Made by a program: the position numbers and the translations under genes
Part shown: positions 44,713-53,706 of the stretch, one piece after another
Layout of the letters: each line of letters opens with the position of its first letter
Position numbering within the stretch: position 1 is the stretch's first letter
Notes under the pieces: generated by a model
Told to the model about the DNA's origin: nothing
Database searches by the model: none
The model's input: the letters and a program-made list of their open reading frames with translations, nothing else
Assembly: GCF_004682055.1 (NCBI RefSeq)
Contig: NZ_QUZU01000011.1
Location: forward strand, 1 to 64,000
DNA length: 64,000 nucleotides
Source: Pseudomonas kairouanensis
Lineage (GTDB): Bacteria; Pseudomonadota; Gammaproteobacteria; Pseudomonadales; Pseudomonadaceae
Direction of reading: 5' to 3'

Positions 44713-45363
44713 ATGCTCATGCGCTGCTTGCTGTGCTGCGGGTTGGCCACAGTCGCCGTTTCGGCCCAGGCCATGACCGTCTACAAATCCGTTGATGCCA
44801 ACGGCAACGTGTTTTACAGCGACCGGCAAACCCCCGGCGCGCAGGCGTTTGTGATCCAGCAGCGCCCGGTATTCGAGCGACCCAAGCCGACGTATTCACC
44901 ACCAGCCTACCGCTACGCCTTTGCCTGGCGCGGTGGTCCGTTCCGCCTGAGCCAGGGCCCCAACGGCAGTTTCAGCCACACCGACGCCAAGAGCCGCTAC
45001 GCCATGGATATCGCCATGCCTGAAGGCACACCGATCATTGCGGCGCGCAGCGGCAGGGTAGTGAAAACCGAAAACCAACAGATCGGGCGGGGCAGTGATG
45101 CCTCGGGGAATTTTGTGCGGGTGCGGCACGATGACGGCACCGAGGGCGTGTACCTGCACCTCAAGCAAGGTTCGGTGAGCGTGCGGGTTGGGCAGCGTGT
45201 GGCGGTGGGCAGCCCGCTGGCGCTGTCGGGCAATACCGGCAACAGCAGTGGGCCGCACTTGCACTTTGTGGTACAGCGGCCCACCGAGGCGGGGCTGGTT
45301 TCGATCCCGTATGAGTTCAACCAGCCGGTGGGCGCGTTGCCCAACTTTGCGTTGGGCAATTGA
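44713..45363 (+). CDS. M23-family peptidase with DUF4124-like N-terminus
   Basis: A 216-residue exported protein: signal peptide (MLMRCLLCCGLATVAVSAQA), a short DUF4124-type segment (MTVYKSVDANGNVFYSDRQT), and an M23/LytM domain with the metal-binding pattern H...D (FSHTDAKSRYAMDIAM) and HLHF (GPHLHFVVQRP). The Zn ligands appear complete, so it may cleave peptidoglycan cross-links. It stands alone between the HigBA pair and the convergent CorC-type gene. Confidence 0.88.
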   Translation: MLMRCLLCCGLATVAVSAQAMTVYKSVDANGNVFYSDRQTPGAQAFVIQQRPVFERPKPTYSPPAYRYAFAWRGGPFRLSQGPNGSFSHTDAKSRYAMDIAMPEGTPIIAARSGRVVKTENQQIGRGSDASGNFVRVRHDDGTEGVYLHLKQGSVSVRVGQRVAVGSPLALSGNTGNSSGPHLHFVVQRPTEAGLVSIPYEFNQPVGALPNFALGN

Positions 45364-45366
45364 GGC

Positions 45367-46707
45367 TCAGTCCAGCAACAGGACCTTGGCCAACACGATC
45401 TTCGGCCCTTTCATCTTCTTGATGATGATGCGCAGGCCTTCCACTTCCAGTACTTCTTCCTCTTCCGGCACCCGTTTGAGGGTGTCGTAGATCAGGCCGG
45501 CCAGGGTTTCGGCTTCGATGTGGTCCAGGTCTACACCCAGCAGGCGTTCGACCTTGAACAGTGGTGTGTCACCGCGCACCAGCAGCTTGCCCGGCTGGTA
45601 GGCCAGGATGCCGCGTTCGGCCTTGCGGTGTTCGTCCTGGATATCGCCCACCAGCACTTCGAGCACGTCTTCCATGGTCAGGTAGCCGATGATCTTGCCG
45701 TCGGCTTCCTCCACCAGGGCAAAGTGCGCACCGCCTTTGCGGAACTGCTCCAGCAACTGCGACAACGGCATATGCCGCGAAACGCGTTCCAGTGGGCGGG
45801 TCAGCTCGGCCAGGTTGAACGACTCGGGGATGTGGTCCAGGGCCGCCAGTTCCAGCAGCAGGTCCTTGATGTGCAACAGGCCCACGAATTCATTGCGCAC
45901 CGCGTCATACACCGGGTAGCGGCTGAATTTGTGGCGGCGGAACAGCGCGAGGATTTCCTTGAGCGGGGCGTTGAAGTCCAGGGTCACCAGGTCTTCTCGG
46001 GAGTTAGCCCAGTCCACTACCTCCAGCTCGCCCATTTCCACGGCCGAGGCCAGTACGCGCATGCCTTGGTCGCTGGGGTCCTGGCCACGGCTGGAGTGCA
46101 GGATCAGCTTGAGTTCTTCACGGCTGTAATGGTGCTCGTGATGCGGGCCAGGCTCGCCTTGGCCGGCGATGCGCAAGATGGCGTTGGCGCTGGCGTTGAG
46201 CAGGTAGATCGCCGGGTACATCGCCCAGTAGAACAGGTACAGCGGCACGGCGGTCCACAGCGACAGCAGCTCAGGCTTGCGAATGGCCCAGGACTTGGGC
46301 GCCAGCTCGCCGACCACGATGTGCAGATAGGAGATCACGAAGAACGCGGCGAAGAACGACACGCCCTTGATCACCTCAGGCGACTCGACGCCCACGGCGC
46401 CCAGCAACGGCTCCAGGATATGCGCAAAGGCCGGTTCACCGACCCAGCCCAGGCCCAGGGAGGCGAGAGTGATACCCAGCTGGCAGGCCGACAGGTAGGC
46501 GTCGAGCTGACTGTGGACGGTGCGCAGGATCTGCCCGCGCCAGCCGTTGGTGTCGGCGATGGCCTCGACCCGGGTGGAGCGCAGTTTGACCATGGCAAAT
46601 TCCGCCGCAACGAAGAAACCGTTGAGCAGTACCAGGATCAGTGCAAAAAGAATCATGCCGAAATCGGCGAAGAGTGTAGCGAGGGTGATGCCAGGGGAAG
46701 GGTCCAT
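45367..46707 (-). CDS. HlyC/CorC-type transporter (CNNM domain, CBS pair, CorC domain)
   Basis: A 446-residue inner-membrane protein: DUF21/CNNM domain (about 10-195; FALILVLLNGFFVAAEFAMV, YLSACQLGITLASLGLGWVG, VVGELAPKSWAI), paired CBS domains (about 210-330) and a CorC_HlyC domain (about 345-435, LLVRGDTPLFKVERLLGVDL). Proteins of this family are linked to Mg2+/Co2+ export and, by old annotation, to haemolysins. ATG 46707 (MDPSPGITL) is preferred over the longer frame. Confidence 0.88.
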   Translation of the reverse strand: MDPSPGITLATLFADFGMILFALILVLLNGFFVAAEFAMVKLRSTRVEAIADTNGWRGQILRTVHSQLDAYLSACQLGITLASLGLGWVGEPAFAHILEPLLGAVGVESPEVIKGVSFFAAFFVISYLHIVVGELAPKSWAIRKPELLSLWTAVPLYLFYWAMYPAIYLLNASANAILRIAGQGEPGPHHEHHYSREELKLILHSSRGQDPSDQGMRVLASAVEMGELEVVDWANSREDLVTLDFNAPLKEILALFRRHKFSRYPVYDAVRNEFVGLLHIKDLLLELAALDHIPESFNLAELTRPLERVSRHMPLSQLLEQFRKGGAHFALVEEADGKIIGYLTMEDVLEVLVGDIQDEHRKAERGILAYQPGKLLVRGDTPLFKVERLLGVDLDHIEAETLAGLIYDTLKRVPEEEEVLEVEGLRIIIKKMKGPKIVLAKVLLLD

Positions 46708-46864
46708 GATGGGGTTTTGCAGGTTCCGTGTGTTCAATAAGGGGTGGCAGGTGGGCCGCAAAGGCGGACGCAAGTCGGCCAATGTAGCGGCTGGCGGGGC
46801 GCTTGCCTAGTGCCCGCTGCCGGGTGGGATGTGGAATACACTCTCCAACACAACACCAATTCAC

Positions 46865-46953
46865 TGTGGGAGGGGGCTTGCCCCCGATAGCAGAGTGTCA
46901 GTCAACACATTCATACCTGACCCACCGCCATCGGGGGCAAGCCCCCTCCCACA
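46865..46953. repeat. REPIN, GAGGGGGCTTGCCCCCGAT class
   Basis: Facing arms TGTGGGAGGGGGCTTGCCCC and GGGGCAAGCCCCCTCCCACA, a different REP class from the GCGGGC elements. It lies between phoR and the CorC-type gene. Confidence 0.92.
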
Positions 46954-46977
46954 GTTAAAAGCTGTGTTGTTTTTGGG

Positions 46978-48300
46978 TTATTCGTCGGTGCCTAGCGCCT
47001 GCGCCCGCGTCACCTGCACTGATGGAAAATGACAGGTAAACGTACTGCCATGCCCCAGCACACTGCTGATTTCAAGGCGCGCACGGTGGCGCAGCAGCAC
47101 ATGCTTGACGATCGCCAGGCCCAGCCCGGTACCGCCGGTGTTGGAGTTGCGGCTGGAGTCGACGCGGTAGAAACGCTCGGTCAAGCGCGGCAGGTGCTTG
47201 GCGTCGATACCGATGCCGGAGTCTTGCACGCTCAGGTGCGCGCCGTGTTCGTCGGCCCACCAGCGGATGCGAATAGTGCCCTTGTCCTGGGTGTACTTCA
47301 CCGCGTTGAACACCAGGTTGGAGAACGCGCTGCGCAATTCACCCTCACTGCCCTTGAGCAGCACAGTGGGGTCGGCTTCCAGGGTGATCTGCTGCCCACG
47401 CTGGCCGGAGAGGGCCTGGGCATCGTTCTTGATGGTCTTCAACAGGCTCTGGACGCTCACCGGCTGGTTGTCCGAGGGGTAATCCGTGGCTTCCAGCTTG
47501 GCCAGCAGCAGCAGGTCGTTGAGCAGTGTCTGCATGCGCGAGCCTTGCTGCTGCATTTGCTGCAGGGCACGGCTCCAGCGCGGGTTGATCTCCTCGACGT
47601 TGTCGAGCAGCGTCTCCAGGTAGCCGCAGATCACCGTGAGGGGGGTGCGCAGCTCATGGGAGACGTTGGCGACGAAGTCTTTGCGCATCTGTTCCAACTG
47701 GTGAATACGGGTGACATCGCGCACCAGCATCAGGTGTTCGTTGTTGCCATAGCGCGTCAGGTACAACTGGATGCGTACACGGTCATTGGTGGGCGAGGGG
47801 ATTTCCAGGGCTTCTTCGTAGTTGTCCTGCTCGAAGTATTCCTTAAAGCGCGGGTGGCGCACCAGGTTGGTCACCGGCTGGCCGCTGTCCTGGGGCGTCT
47901 TGAGGCCCAGCAGGGTCTCGGCGGCGCGGTTCCACCATTCCAGGTTGCCGTCGCTGTCGAGCATGATTACCGCGTCTTTCAGCGCAGCGGTAGACTCCTG
48001 CACCCGGTCGATCACCGCTTGCAGGCGCCCGCGCACCCGCTGGTCGCGGCGTTGCAGGTGGTAGATGCTGTCGAACACCTCGCCCCACAGGCCATAGCCG
48101 TCGGGCGGTGCTTCATCGGGTTTGTGCTGGCGCAGCCATTCATGCAGGCGCAGCAGTTGTTTGAGAGTCCAGCCCAGGTACAGACCAATGCCGATGGCCA
48201 GGCTCCAGCCGTAGTAGCCGCTGACCAGGCCGACCAACAGGCAACCGGTGATCAACAGGAGCATGTGGCGGATCAGGGTGCCATGCCAGTTCTGGTTCAC
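46978..48300 (-). CDS. phoR: Phosphate-regulon sensor kinase PhoR
   Basis: A 440-residue membrane histidine kinase: two hydrophobic segments near the N-terminus (HMLLLITGCLLVGLVSGYYG; SLAIGIGLYLGWTLKQLL), a PAS domain (about 95-200), the H-box FVANVSHELRTPLTVICGYL, then N-, G1- and G2-boxes (FSNLVFNAVKYT; VQDSGIGIDAKHL; NTGGTGLGLAIVKHVL). It phosphorylates PhoB when phosphate is low, as judged by PstSCAB-PhoU. It is 46 bp after phoB on the same strand. Confidence 0.96.
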   Translation of the reverse strand: MNQNWHGTLIRHMLLLITGCLLVGLVSGYYGWSLAIGIGLYLGWTLKQLLRLHEWLRQHKPDEAPPDGYGLWGEVFDSIYHLQRRDQRVRGRLQAVIDRVQESTAALKDAVIMLDSDGNLEWWNRAAETLLGLKTPQDSGQPVTNLVRHPRFKEYFEQDNYEEALEIPSPTNDRVRIQLYLTRYGNNEHLMLVRDVTRIHQLEQMRKDFVANVSHELRTPLTVICGYLETLLDNVEEINPRWSRALQQMQQQGSRMQTLLNDLLLLAKLEATDYPSDNQPVSVQSLLKTIKNDAQALSGQRGQQITLEADPTVLLKGSEGELRSAFSNLVFNAVKYTQDKGTIRIRWWADEHGAHLSVQDSGIGIDAKHLPRLTERFYRVDSSRNSNTGGTGLGLAIVKHVLLRHRARLEISSVLGHGSTFTCHFPSVQVTRAQALGTDE

Positions 48301-48346
48301 TTAAACATGCGTCCTTGTCAGCTGTTAAGAGAGGAGAGGGGCGGGC

Positions 48347-49036
48347 TCAGCCTTTGGTGGAGAATCTGTACCCGGTGCCGCGCACGGTTTGTACCAGATT
48401 CTCGTAAGCATCGCCCAAGGCTTTGCGCAGGCGACGGATATGCACGTCCACGGTGCGCTCCTCCACATACACATTGCCGCCCCACACCTGGTCCAGCAAC
48501 TGGCCGCGAGTGTAGGCGCGCTCCTGGTGAGTCATGAAAAATTGCAGCAGGCGGTATTCGGTCGGGCCCATCTCGGCCGGGGTGCCGTCGATGGTCACGC
48601 GGTGGCTGATGGGGTCGAGGATCAGTCCGCCGACTTCAATTGGCGCCTCGCCATCGGTCGGCCCGGCGCGGCGCAGTACGGCTTTGAGGCGTGCGACCAG
48701 TTCCCGTGGGGAAAACGGCTTGGTGATGTAGTCGTCGGCGCCCACTTCCAGGCCCTGGATCTTGTTGTCCTCTTCGCCCTTGGCGGTGAGCATGATGATC
48801 GGGATATCCCCGGTCAGCTCGTCACGCTTGAGGCGGCGGGCCAACTCGATGCCGGAGGTGCCTGGCAGCATCCAGTCCAGCAGGATCAGGTCCGGCTTGC
48901 GGTCGACGATAATGGCATGGGCCTGCTGGGAGTTCTCCGCCTCCAGGCAGTCATAGCCGGCCATTTCCAACGCAACGGCGATCATCTCGCGGATGGGCGC
49001 TTCGTCGTCGACGATCAGAATGCTCCTGCCAACCAT
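48347..49036 (-). CDS. phoB: Phosphate-regulon response regulator PhoB
   Basis: A 229-residue OmpR/PhoB-class regulator: receiver with DDE at the start ([10 protein letters not shown]), Asp near residue 53 ([13 protein letters not shown]), TAKGEEDN and [12 protein letters not shown], then a winged-helix DNA-binding domain ([40 protein letters not shown]). It binds Pho boxes such as those upstream of pstS, pstC and its own gene. Confidence 0.96.
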   Translation of the reverse strand: MVGRSILIVDDEAPIREMIAVALEMAGYDCLEAENSQQAHAIIVDRKPDLILLDWMLPGTSGIELARRLKRDELTGDIPIIMLTAKGEEDNKIQGLEVGADDYITKPFSPRELVARLKAVLRRAGPTDGEAPIEVGGLILDPISHRVTIDGTPAEMGPTEYRLLQFFMTHQERAYTRGQLLDQVWGGNVYVEERTVDVHIRRLRKALGDAYENLVQTVRGTGYRFSTKG

Positions 49037-49089
49037 GCCTAAATCCTCTTGTCATTTAACTGTCTTGCGCCGCATTAGATAACGGAATT

Positions 49090-49107
49090 ATTGCAGTCGT
49101 GTGACAG
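49090..49107 (-). promoter_or_regulatory. Pho box upstream of phoB
   Basis: On the minus strand CTGTCACACGACTGCAAT resembles the PhoB consensus (first heptamer strong, second weaker), about 54 bp before the phoB ATG, with a TTATCT 8 bp downstream as a possible -10. A plus-strand Pho-like TTGTCATTTAACTGTCTT at 49050-49067 also exists and could serve the divergent small gene instead. Confidence 0.55.
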
Positions 49108-49189
49108 TAATTTAGTTGCTTGAGCAAGCAACGGCACTCTGGACTACGCTTTGGGTCCGAATCCTGACAACCACAAAAGGAAGGTTCCG

Positions 49190-49567
49190 ATGACTAAAAG
49201 TACTTTTTCCTGGAAAGCCCTGCTGGTCACGGCGGCGTTGACCCTGCCAGGCCTGGCGTTGGCGGCGGAGCCAGCCATGACCCATGACGGCATATTGGTG
49301 GATCACAAGGGCTTGACCCTCTACACCTTCGACAAGGACGCCGACGGCAAGTCCGTGTGCAAGGACCAATGCGCGACCAATTGGCCGCCGCTGAAGGCTG
49401 AGTCCACTGACAAGCCGACGGGCAAGTGGACGGTGATTACCCGCGATGACCAGACCAGCCAATGGGCCTACGACGGCAAGCCGGTCTACACCTACAAAGA
49501 TGACCACAAGGCCGGGGACAAGACCGGGGATGGCAAGGGTGGCGCGTGGCACGTTATCAAACCTTGA
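49190..49567 (+). CDS. Secreted repeat protein (COG4315/Lipoprotein_15-like)
   Basis: A 125-residue exported protein: signal peptide (TFSWKALLVTAALTLPGLAL, cleaved near ALA-AEP) and two copies of the short secreted repeat (GILVDHKGLTLYTFDKDADG with CKDQCATNWPP; QWAYDGKPVYTYKDDHKAGD). There is no lipobox, so it is probably periplasmic. The function is unknown. It is divergent from phoB, with Pho-box-like sequences between, so phosphate control is possible. Confidence 0.85.
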   Translation: MTKSTFSWKALLVTAALTLPGLALAAEPAMTHDGILVDHKGLTLYTFDKDADGKSVCKDQCATNWPPLKAESTDKPTGKWTVITRDDQTSQWAYDGKPVYTYKDDHKAGDKTGDGKGGAWHVIKP

Positions 49568-49587
49568 ACCTGTGGCGCCGCTGAGAC

Positions 49588-49664
49588 CTTCGCGAGCAAG
49601 CCCGCTCCCACACTTGAATGTATTCACAAATCAAAATGTGGGAGCGGGCTTGCTCGCGAAGGCG
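49588..49664. repeat. Inverted-order REP pair
   Basis: Here CTTCGCGAGCAAGCCCGCTC ... CCCACA comes first and TGTGGGAGCGGGCTTGCTCG second, so the two REPs are in the opposite order to the other REPINs, with only a 24-bp spacer. It lies between the COG4315-like gene and ubiA. Confidence 0.88.
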
Positions 49665-49686
49665 TCAGTTCAGACGCCACAAAATC

Positions 49687-50577
49687 TCATCGAAACCCGT
49701 AATCCAGCACAATCCCCACAAATATCGCCAACCCCGCCCAATGGTTATGCAAAAACGCCTTGAAGCACTTCATCCGGTCCTTGTCCCGCGTGTACCAGAA
49801 TTCCCACGCAAAACACCCCGCCGCCGCCAGCAGCCCCAAGTGGAACCAACCCCCCAGTTCAAACCGCGCACCCGCCAGCAACAGGCACACCAGCGCCAGC
49901 CCTTGCAGCGTCAGGATGATCACGCGGTCCGCATCGCCAAACAGAATGGCCGTGGACTTCACGCCGATCTTCAAGTCGTCGTCGCGGTCGGTCATGGCGT
50001 AATAGGTGTCATACCCCACTGTCCACAACAGGTTAGCGATATACAGCAGCCACGCCGCAGCAGGCAGGCTGCCGGTCTCGGCGGTAAACGCCATCGGCAT
50101 GCCCCAGGAAAACGCCGCGCCCAGCACCACCTGTGGGTAATAGGTGTAGCGCTTCATGAACGGGTAACTCGCCGCCAGCGCCAGGCCGCCGAGGGACAGC
50201 AGGATGGTGGTGGCGTTGGTCAGCAGCACCAGCAGGAAACTGATGCCCATCAGCACGGCAAAAAACACCAGCGCCTCTTTTGAACGGATCTTGCCGCTCA
50301 CCAGCGGGCGTTGCTCGGTGCGCTTCACATGCCCGTCCACCTTGCGGTCGGCCCAGTCATTGATCACGCAGCCGCCGGCGCGTGTCAGCACCACGCCCAG
50401 TACAAAAATCACGATATTGATGAAGGACGGCGAGCCTTTGCCAGCAATCCACAATGCCCATAGCGTCGGCCACAGCAGCAGGTAGATGCCGATGGGCTTG
50501 TCCATGCGGGTCAACTGAATGAAATCCCAGGCCCTGGGGTTCAGGCGGTTCAGGGACTTGAGCAGACGTTGATACAT
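49687..50577 (-). CDS. ubiA: 4-hydroxybenzoate octaprenyltransferase
   Basis: A 296-residue membrane prenyltransferase with about eight hydrophobic segments. Both Asp-rich sites are present: [20 protein letters not shown] (first) and [17 protein letters not shown] (second). It attaches the polyprenyl tail to 4-hydroxybenzoate in ubiquinone synthesis. The ATG overlaps the ubiC stop by one base (TGATG), so the two are co-transcribed and probably coupled. Confidence 0.95.
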   Translation of the reverse strand: MYQRLLKSLNRLNPRAWDFIQLTRMDKPIGIYLLLWPTLWALWIAGKGSPSFINIVIFVLGVVLTRAGGCVINDWADRKVDGHVKRTEQRPLVSGKIRSKEALVFFAVLMGISFLLVLLTNATTILLSLGGLALAASYPFMKRYTYYPQVVLGAAFSWGMPMAFTAETGSLPAAAWLLYIANLLWTVGYDTYYAMTDRDDDLKIGVKSTAILFGDADRVIILTLQGLALVCLLLAGARFELGGWFHLGLLAAAGCFAWEFWYTRDKDRMKCFKAFLHNHWAGLAIFVGIVLDYGFR

Positions 50578-51140
50578 CAGCAATTCTCCGGATGGTCAGG
50601 CAGGGCGCGCCAGAAGCTCGGCAAGAAGATTTCCGCCACCAGGATACTCAGCGCGCCGCGATCGAAGCGCGAGCGCCGGCCCCAAAGGCCATCGACCTGG
50701 TCTGGCGTGGGCAACCACCCCCTTGGGTAATGGCACACCTCGATGGCCTGGCGCGTGAACGCTCGGTCGCAGAACAGCAACTCCCCCAAGGAGCGGCTGC
50801 CCAACTCATCCATGTGCAGCCCGTCACCCTGCAACGCGCTGCGGGCGGCCACGCTGCGGGCGAATACCCACGGCTGGCCAGCCCCGCGCAAATACACTTC
50901 GCGCACCCAGCCCACCGTGGCGGGTGCCAGGTCCAGGGCGGCGCATTCGTCGTCTCGCAGCGGCTGCCAGCCTTCGAACAGCGGGGTCACGCTGAAAGCG
51001 TCGTTGGACAACCCTGTCAGCCGCCGCGTCAGCGACCCTTCATCGAACAACCAGTTGAGGGTCAGGGGCGCAGGCAAAGGGGTCAGAAGGCTCTGGGGCA
51101 GCCATTGGCAAGCATCGGGAGGGGCGATTGAGTGCGGCAC
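50577..51140 (-). CDS. ubiC: Chorismate pyruvate-lyase
   Basis: A 187-residue Ubi[21 protein letters not shown] start, [19 protein letters not shown] and [20 protein letters not shown], all characteristic of the family, with the active-site Arg and Glu regions visible. It makes 4-hydroxybenzoate from chorismate, the first committed step of ubiquinone synthesis, and supplies UbiA, encoded immediately downstream. Confidence 0.94.
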   Translation of the reverse strand: MPHSIAPPDACQWLPQSLLTPLPAPLTLNWLFDEGSLTRRLTGLSNDAFSVTPLFEGWQPLRDDECAALDLAPATVGWVREVYLRGAGQPWVFARSVAARSALQGDGLHMDELGSRSLGELLFCDRAFTRQAIEVCHYPRGWLPTPDQVDGLWGRRSRFDRGALSILVAEIFLPSFWRALPDHPENC

Positions 51141-51338
51141 GGTGAGTCAGTATTGGCAGCAAAAGAGGCGGCGAGCTTACCATGGCACCCTGAACTTTTG
51201 CCGGGTCAAACCGGCCGTTTGCGTCGATCGTGCTTGCATCTGCACGCCCCGATCAGTACAAAACGCCCTGAGCCGTTCGGCAACGCTGGATCTATCGACC
51301 GTCGGCCAAGATGCCTGGACTCCCTGAGGAAACACGTA

Positions 51339-51506
51339 ATGAAGAAGTGGCAATGTATCGTCTGCGGCCTGATCTATGACGAAAAAGACGGCTGGCCGGA
51401 TGACGGGATTCTGCCTGGCACCCGTTGGGAAGACGTCCCGGAAGACTGGCTGTGCCCAGACTGCGGCGTGGGCAAGATGGATTTCGAAATGATCGAAATC
51501 GGCTGA
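51339..51506 (+). CDS. rubA: Rubredoxin
   Basis: A 55-residue iron protein with the two CxxCG knuckles: Cys6/Cys9 ([11 protein letters not shown]) and Cys39/Cys42 ([10 protein letters not shown]). It carries electrons between the downstream reductase and a partner such as an alkane hydroxylase. ATG 51339 is chosen since it gives the exact family length; the frame is open further upstream. The reductase gene follows after 36 bp. Confidence 0.95.
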   Translation: MKKWQCIVCGLIYDEKDGWPDDGILPGTRWEDVPEDWLCPDCGVGKMDFEMIEIG

Positions 51507-51542
51507 TCTGAATTTTAAGAACCGTACTACAAGGAGAAAGGA

Positions 51543-52691
51543 ATGAACGCACCTGTCGTGATCATCGGCACAGGACTGGCCGGTTACAACGTGGCCCGGG
51601 AGTTTCGCAAGCTCGACAGCGAGACCCCATTGCTGCTGATCACTGCAGATGACGGGCGCTCTTACTCCAAGCCCATGCTCTCCACCGGCTTTGGCAAAAA
51701 CAAGGAAGCCGATGGCCTGAGCATGGCTGAACCGGGTGCCATGGCCGAGCAACTCAAGGCCGAGGTGCGCACCCATACCCGCGTCAGCGGCATCGACCCC
51801 GGCCACAAGCGCCTGTGGATCGGCGAAGAAGCGGTGACCTACCGCGACCTGATCCTGGCCTGGGGCGCCGAGACCGTGCGCGTACCGGTGGAAGGCGATG
51901 CGGCTGAGCTGGTCTTCCCGATCAACGACCTCGAAGACTACGCACGCTTTCGCGCCGCTGCCGCCGGCAAGCGCCGCGTGCTGCTGCTGGGCGCCGGCCT
52001 GATCGGCTGCGAATTCGCCAACGACTTGATCCTGGGCGGCTATGAGATCGACTTGGTAGCGCCGTGCGAGCAAGTCATGCCGACCCTGCTGCACCCGGCT
52101 GCTGCTGCGGCGGTCCAGGCCGGGCTGGAAAGCCTGGGCGCGCGTTTCCACCTGGGGCCGGTACTCAACCGCTTGCAACGCACCGCCGATGGCCTGCAAG
52201 CCCATCTGTCGGACGGTGAAGTGATCCTCTGCGACCTGGTGGTCTCGGCCATCGGCCTGCGCCCGCGCGTCGACCTGGCGGCCGCTGCCGGGCTGCAAAC
52301 CAACCGTGGGGTCATGGTGGACCGCCACCTCAAGACCTCCCACGCCAATATCTACGCCCTGGGCGACTGCGCCGAGGTCGATGGCTTGAACCTGCTGTAC
52401 GTGATGCCCCTGATGAGCTGCGCCCGTGCCCTTGCCCAGACCCTGGCCGGCAACGCCACTGCCGTCAGCTACGGCCCAATGCCAGTGACCGTCAAGACGC
52501 CGGTCTGCCCGCTGGTGGTGTCGCCACCGCCACGGGGCACCGAGGGCGTCTGGAGCGTCGAAGGCCAAGGCGCCGACATCAAGGCCCTGTGCCGTGATGC
52601 CAGCGGCCGCCTGCTGGGTTACGCGCTGACCGGCAGCGCCGTGATGGAAAAACTGGCCCTCAACAAAGAACTTCCGCCGTTGCTGGCGTAA
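51543..52691 (+). CDS. Rubredoxin reductase (NAD(P)H, FAD-dependent)
   Basis: A 382-residue flavoprotein: N-terminal FAD motif ([20 protein letters not shown]), NAD(P)H motif ([20 protein letters not shown]) and the second FAD motif ([13 protein letters not shown]). It reduces the rubredoxin encoded just upstream (AlkT/RubB type). The ATG follows AAGGAGAAAGGA, a strong ribosome site. Confidence 0.93.
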   Translation: MNAPVVIIGTGLAGYNVAREFRKLDSETPLLLITADDGRSYSKPMLSTGFGKNKEADGLSMAEPGAMAEQLKAEVRTHTRVSGIDPGHKRLWIGEEAVTYRDLILAWGAETVRVPVEGDAAELVFPINDLEDYARFRAAAAGKRRVLLLGAGLIGCEFANDLILGGYEIDLVAPCEQVMPTLLHPAAAAAVQAGLESLGARFHLGPVLNRLQRTADGLQAHLSDGEVILCDLVVSAIGLRPRVDLAAAAGLQTNRGVMVDRHLKTSHANIYALGDCAEVDGLNLLYVMPLMSCARALAQTLAGNATAVSYGPMPVTVKTPVCPLVVSPPPRGTEGVWSVEGQGADIKALCRDASGRLLGYALTGSAVMEKLALNKELPPLLA

Positions 52692-52882
52692 ATACCGGTC
52701 GTTCTGTCGGAATCAGCACGTTCCTACCCTCAGAAAGGTCGCTGCGAGACTGGCGCAGCGTTCGAGGGCATGCCATCCTCACTCCCGTCTGCCGCAGAGT
52801 AGAGCCTGCGGCGCTTTGGGCGCTGCTCCGTTAGAGAGCAGCACGGACATAACAACAAAAAACCGTCAAAGAGGCTTCACTC

Positions 52883-53158
52883 ATGCGTAAACCAGAACTT
52901 GCAGCCGCCATCGCTGAAAAAGCGGATCTCACCAAAGAACAGGCCAACCGCGTCCTCAACGCCGTTCTCGAAGAAATCACCGGCGCCCTGCACCGCAAGG
53001 ACAGCGTCACCCTGGTTGGCTTCGGCACCTTCCTGCAACGCCACCGCGGCGCCCGCACCGGCAAAAACCCACAAACCGGCGAGCCGGTGAAAATCAAGGC
53101 GAGCAACACCGTTGCGTTCAAGCCGGGCAAATCGCTGAAAGATACCGTTAACGAGTAA
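52883..53158 (+). CDS. HU-family DNA-binding protein
   Basis: A 91-residue HU-type protein: helical N-terminus (MRKPELAAAIAEKADLTKEQ) and beta-arm region (GFGTFLQRHRGARTGKNPQT, then GEPVKIKASNTVAFKPG). It likely bends DNA as a dimer. The 191-bp upstream region holds a GCTGCTC/GAGCAGC hairpin (52822-52842) and no other gene; a strong terminator follows. Confidence 0.93.
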   Translation: MRKPELAAAIAEKADLTKEQANRVLNAVLEEITGALHRKDSVTLVGFGTFLQRHRGARTGKNPQTGEPVKIKASNTVAFKPGKSLKDTVNE

Positions 53159-53195
53159 CCGGTTGTACCGTCTCGAAAGGGGGCGGGGCGGTAGG

Positions 53196-53234
53196 AAAAA
53201 TGGGCACGCCGACTCGATCGGGTGCCCATTTTTT
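53196..53234 (+). terminator. Terminator after the HU gene
   Basis: AAAAATGGGCAC and GTGCCCATTTTT form a 12-bp perfect stem with a 14-base loop. It is bidirectional in form, so it also serves the convergent immunity gene. Confidence 0.88.
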
Positions 53235-53249
53235 GTGGGGACTAATAAG

Positions 53250-53693
53250 TCAGTGACTCTTCTTCTTTTCGTCCAGATAGAAATTCAGATATTTCTTTGG
53301 TCTTTCTTGAAAGGCACGCGCTTTGCCGAATCCATAAGCCTCATCAAAGTACTTATAGGCTTCGGTAGGTTTTCCCAATTCGAAAAATACCATCCCGAGG
53401 TTAATCAGCGGGCCGGTATCAATATCGGATTCTCGACCATCCAATGTCTTTTGTGCCCAGGGTTCAGCGGCCTTGAAGTCGCCGTTATCAAAGTGAAGAT
53501 TGAAGAAAGACCCTGTAACCCACGAAGATAAAGGCGACCACTCAAGTTTTGGCTCCGGTAGCAAGTCCCAGGCTTGTTGGTACAGGGCCTGGGCTTCCAC
53601 TTTCTTGTTTTGCTCATCGAGATCATTGCCTGAAGCCATGATGGCCATGATCTTGTCGGCCAATGTTGGATTCTCGTCTGCCAGGTCTTTCAT
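53250..53693 (-). CDS. Candidate immunity protein for the Rhs effector (TPR-like)
   Basis: A 147-residue soluble protein of alpha-helical repeats. It contains TPR-like segments (NKKVEAQALYQQAWDLLPEP; LINLGMVFFELGKPTEAYKY; FDEAYGFGKARAFQERPKKY). It starts 13 bp after the Rhs stop in the same direction, with an AGGATTATTTT ribosome site, and its DNA is visibly less GC-rich than the Rhs core, as is the toxin tip. Position and size make it the cognate immunity protein of the Rhs nuclease tip. No family name was recognised. ATG 53693 is used since the longer frame runs into the rhs gene. Confidence 0.65.
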   Translation of the reverse strand: MKDLADENPTLADKIMAIMASGNDLDEQNKKVEAQALYQQAWDLLPEPKLEWSPLSSWVTGSFFNLHFDNGDFKAAEPWAQKTLDGRESDIDTGPLINLGMVFFELGKPTEAYKYFDEAYGFGKARAFQERPKKYLNFYLDEKKKSH

Positions 53694-53706
53694 AAAATAA
53701 TCCTTA

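Noticed and set aside
52692..52882. Small RNA gene upstream of HU
   Set aside because: Two short hairpins are present but no T-rich terminator or promoter that would define an independent RNA.
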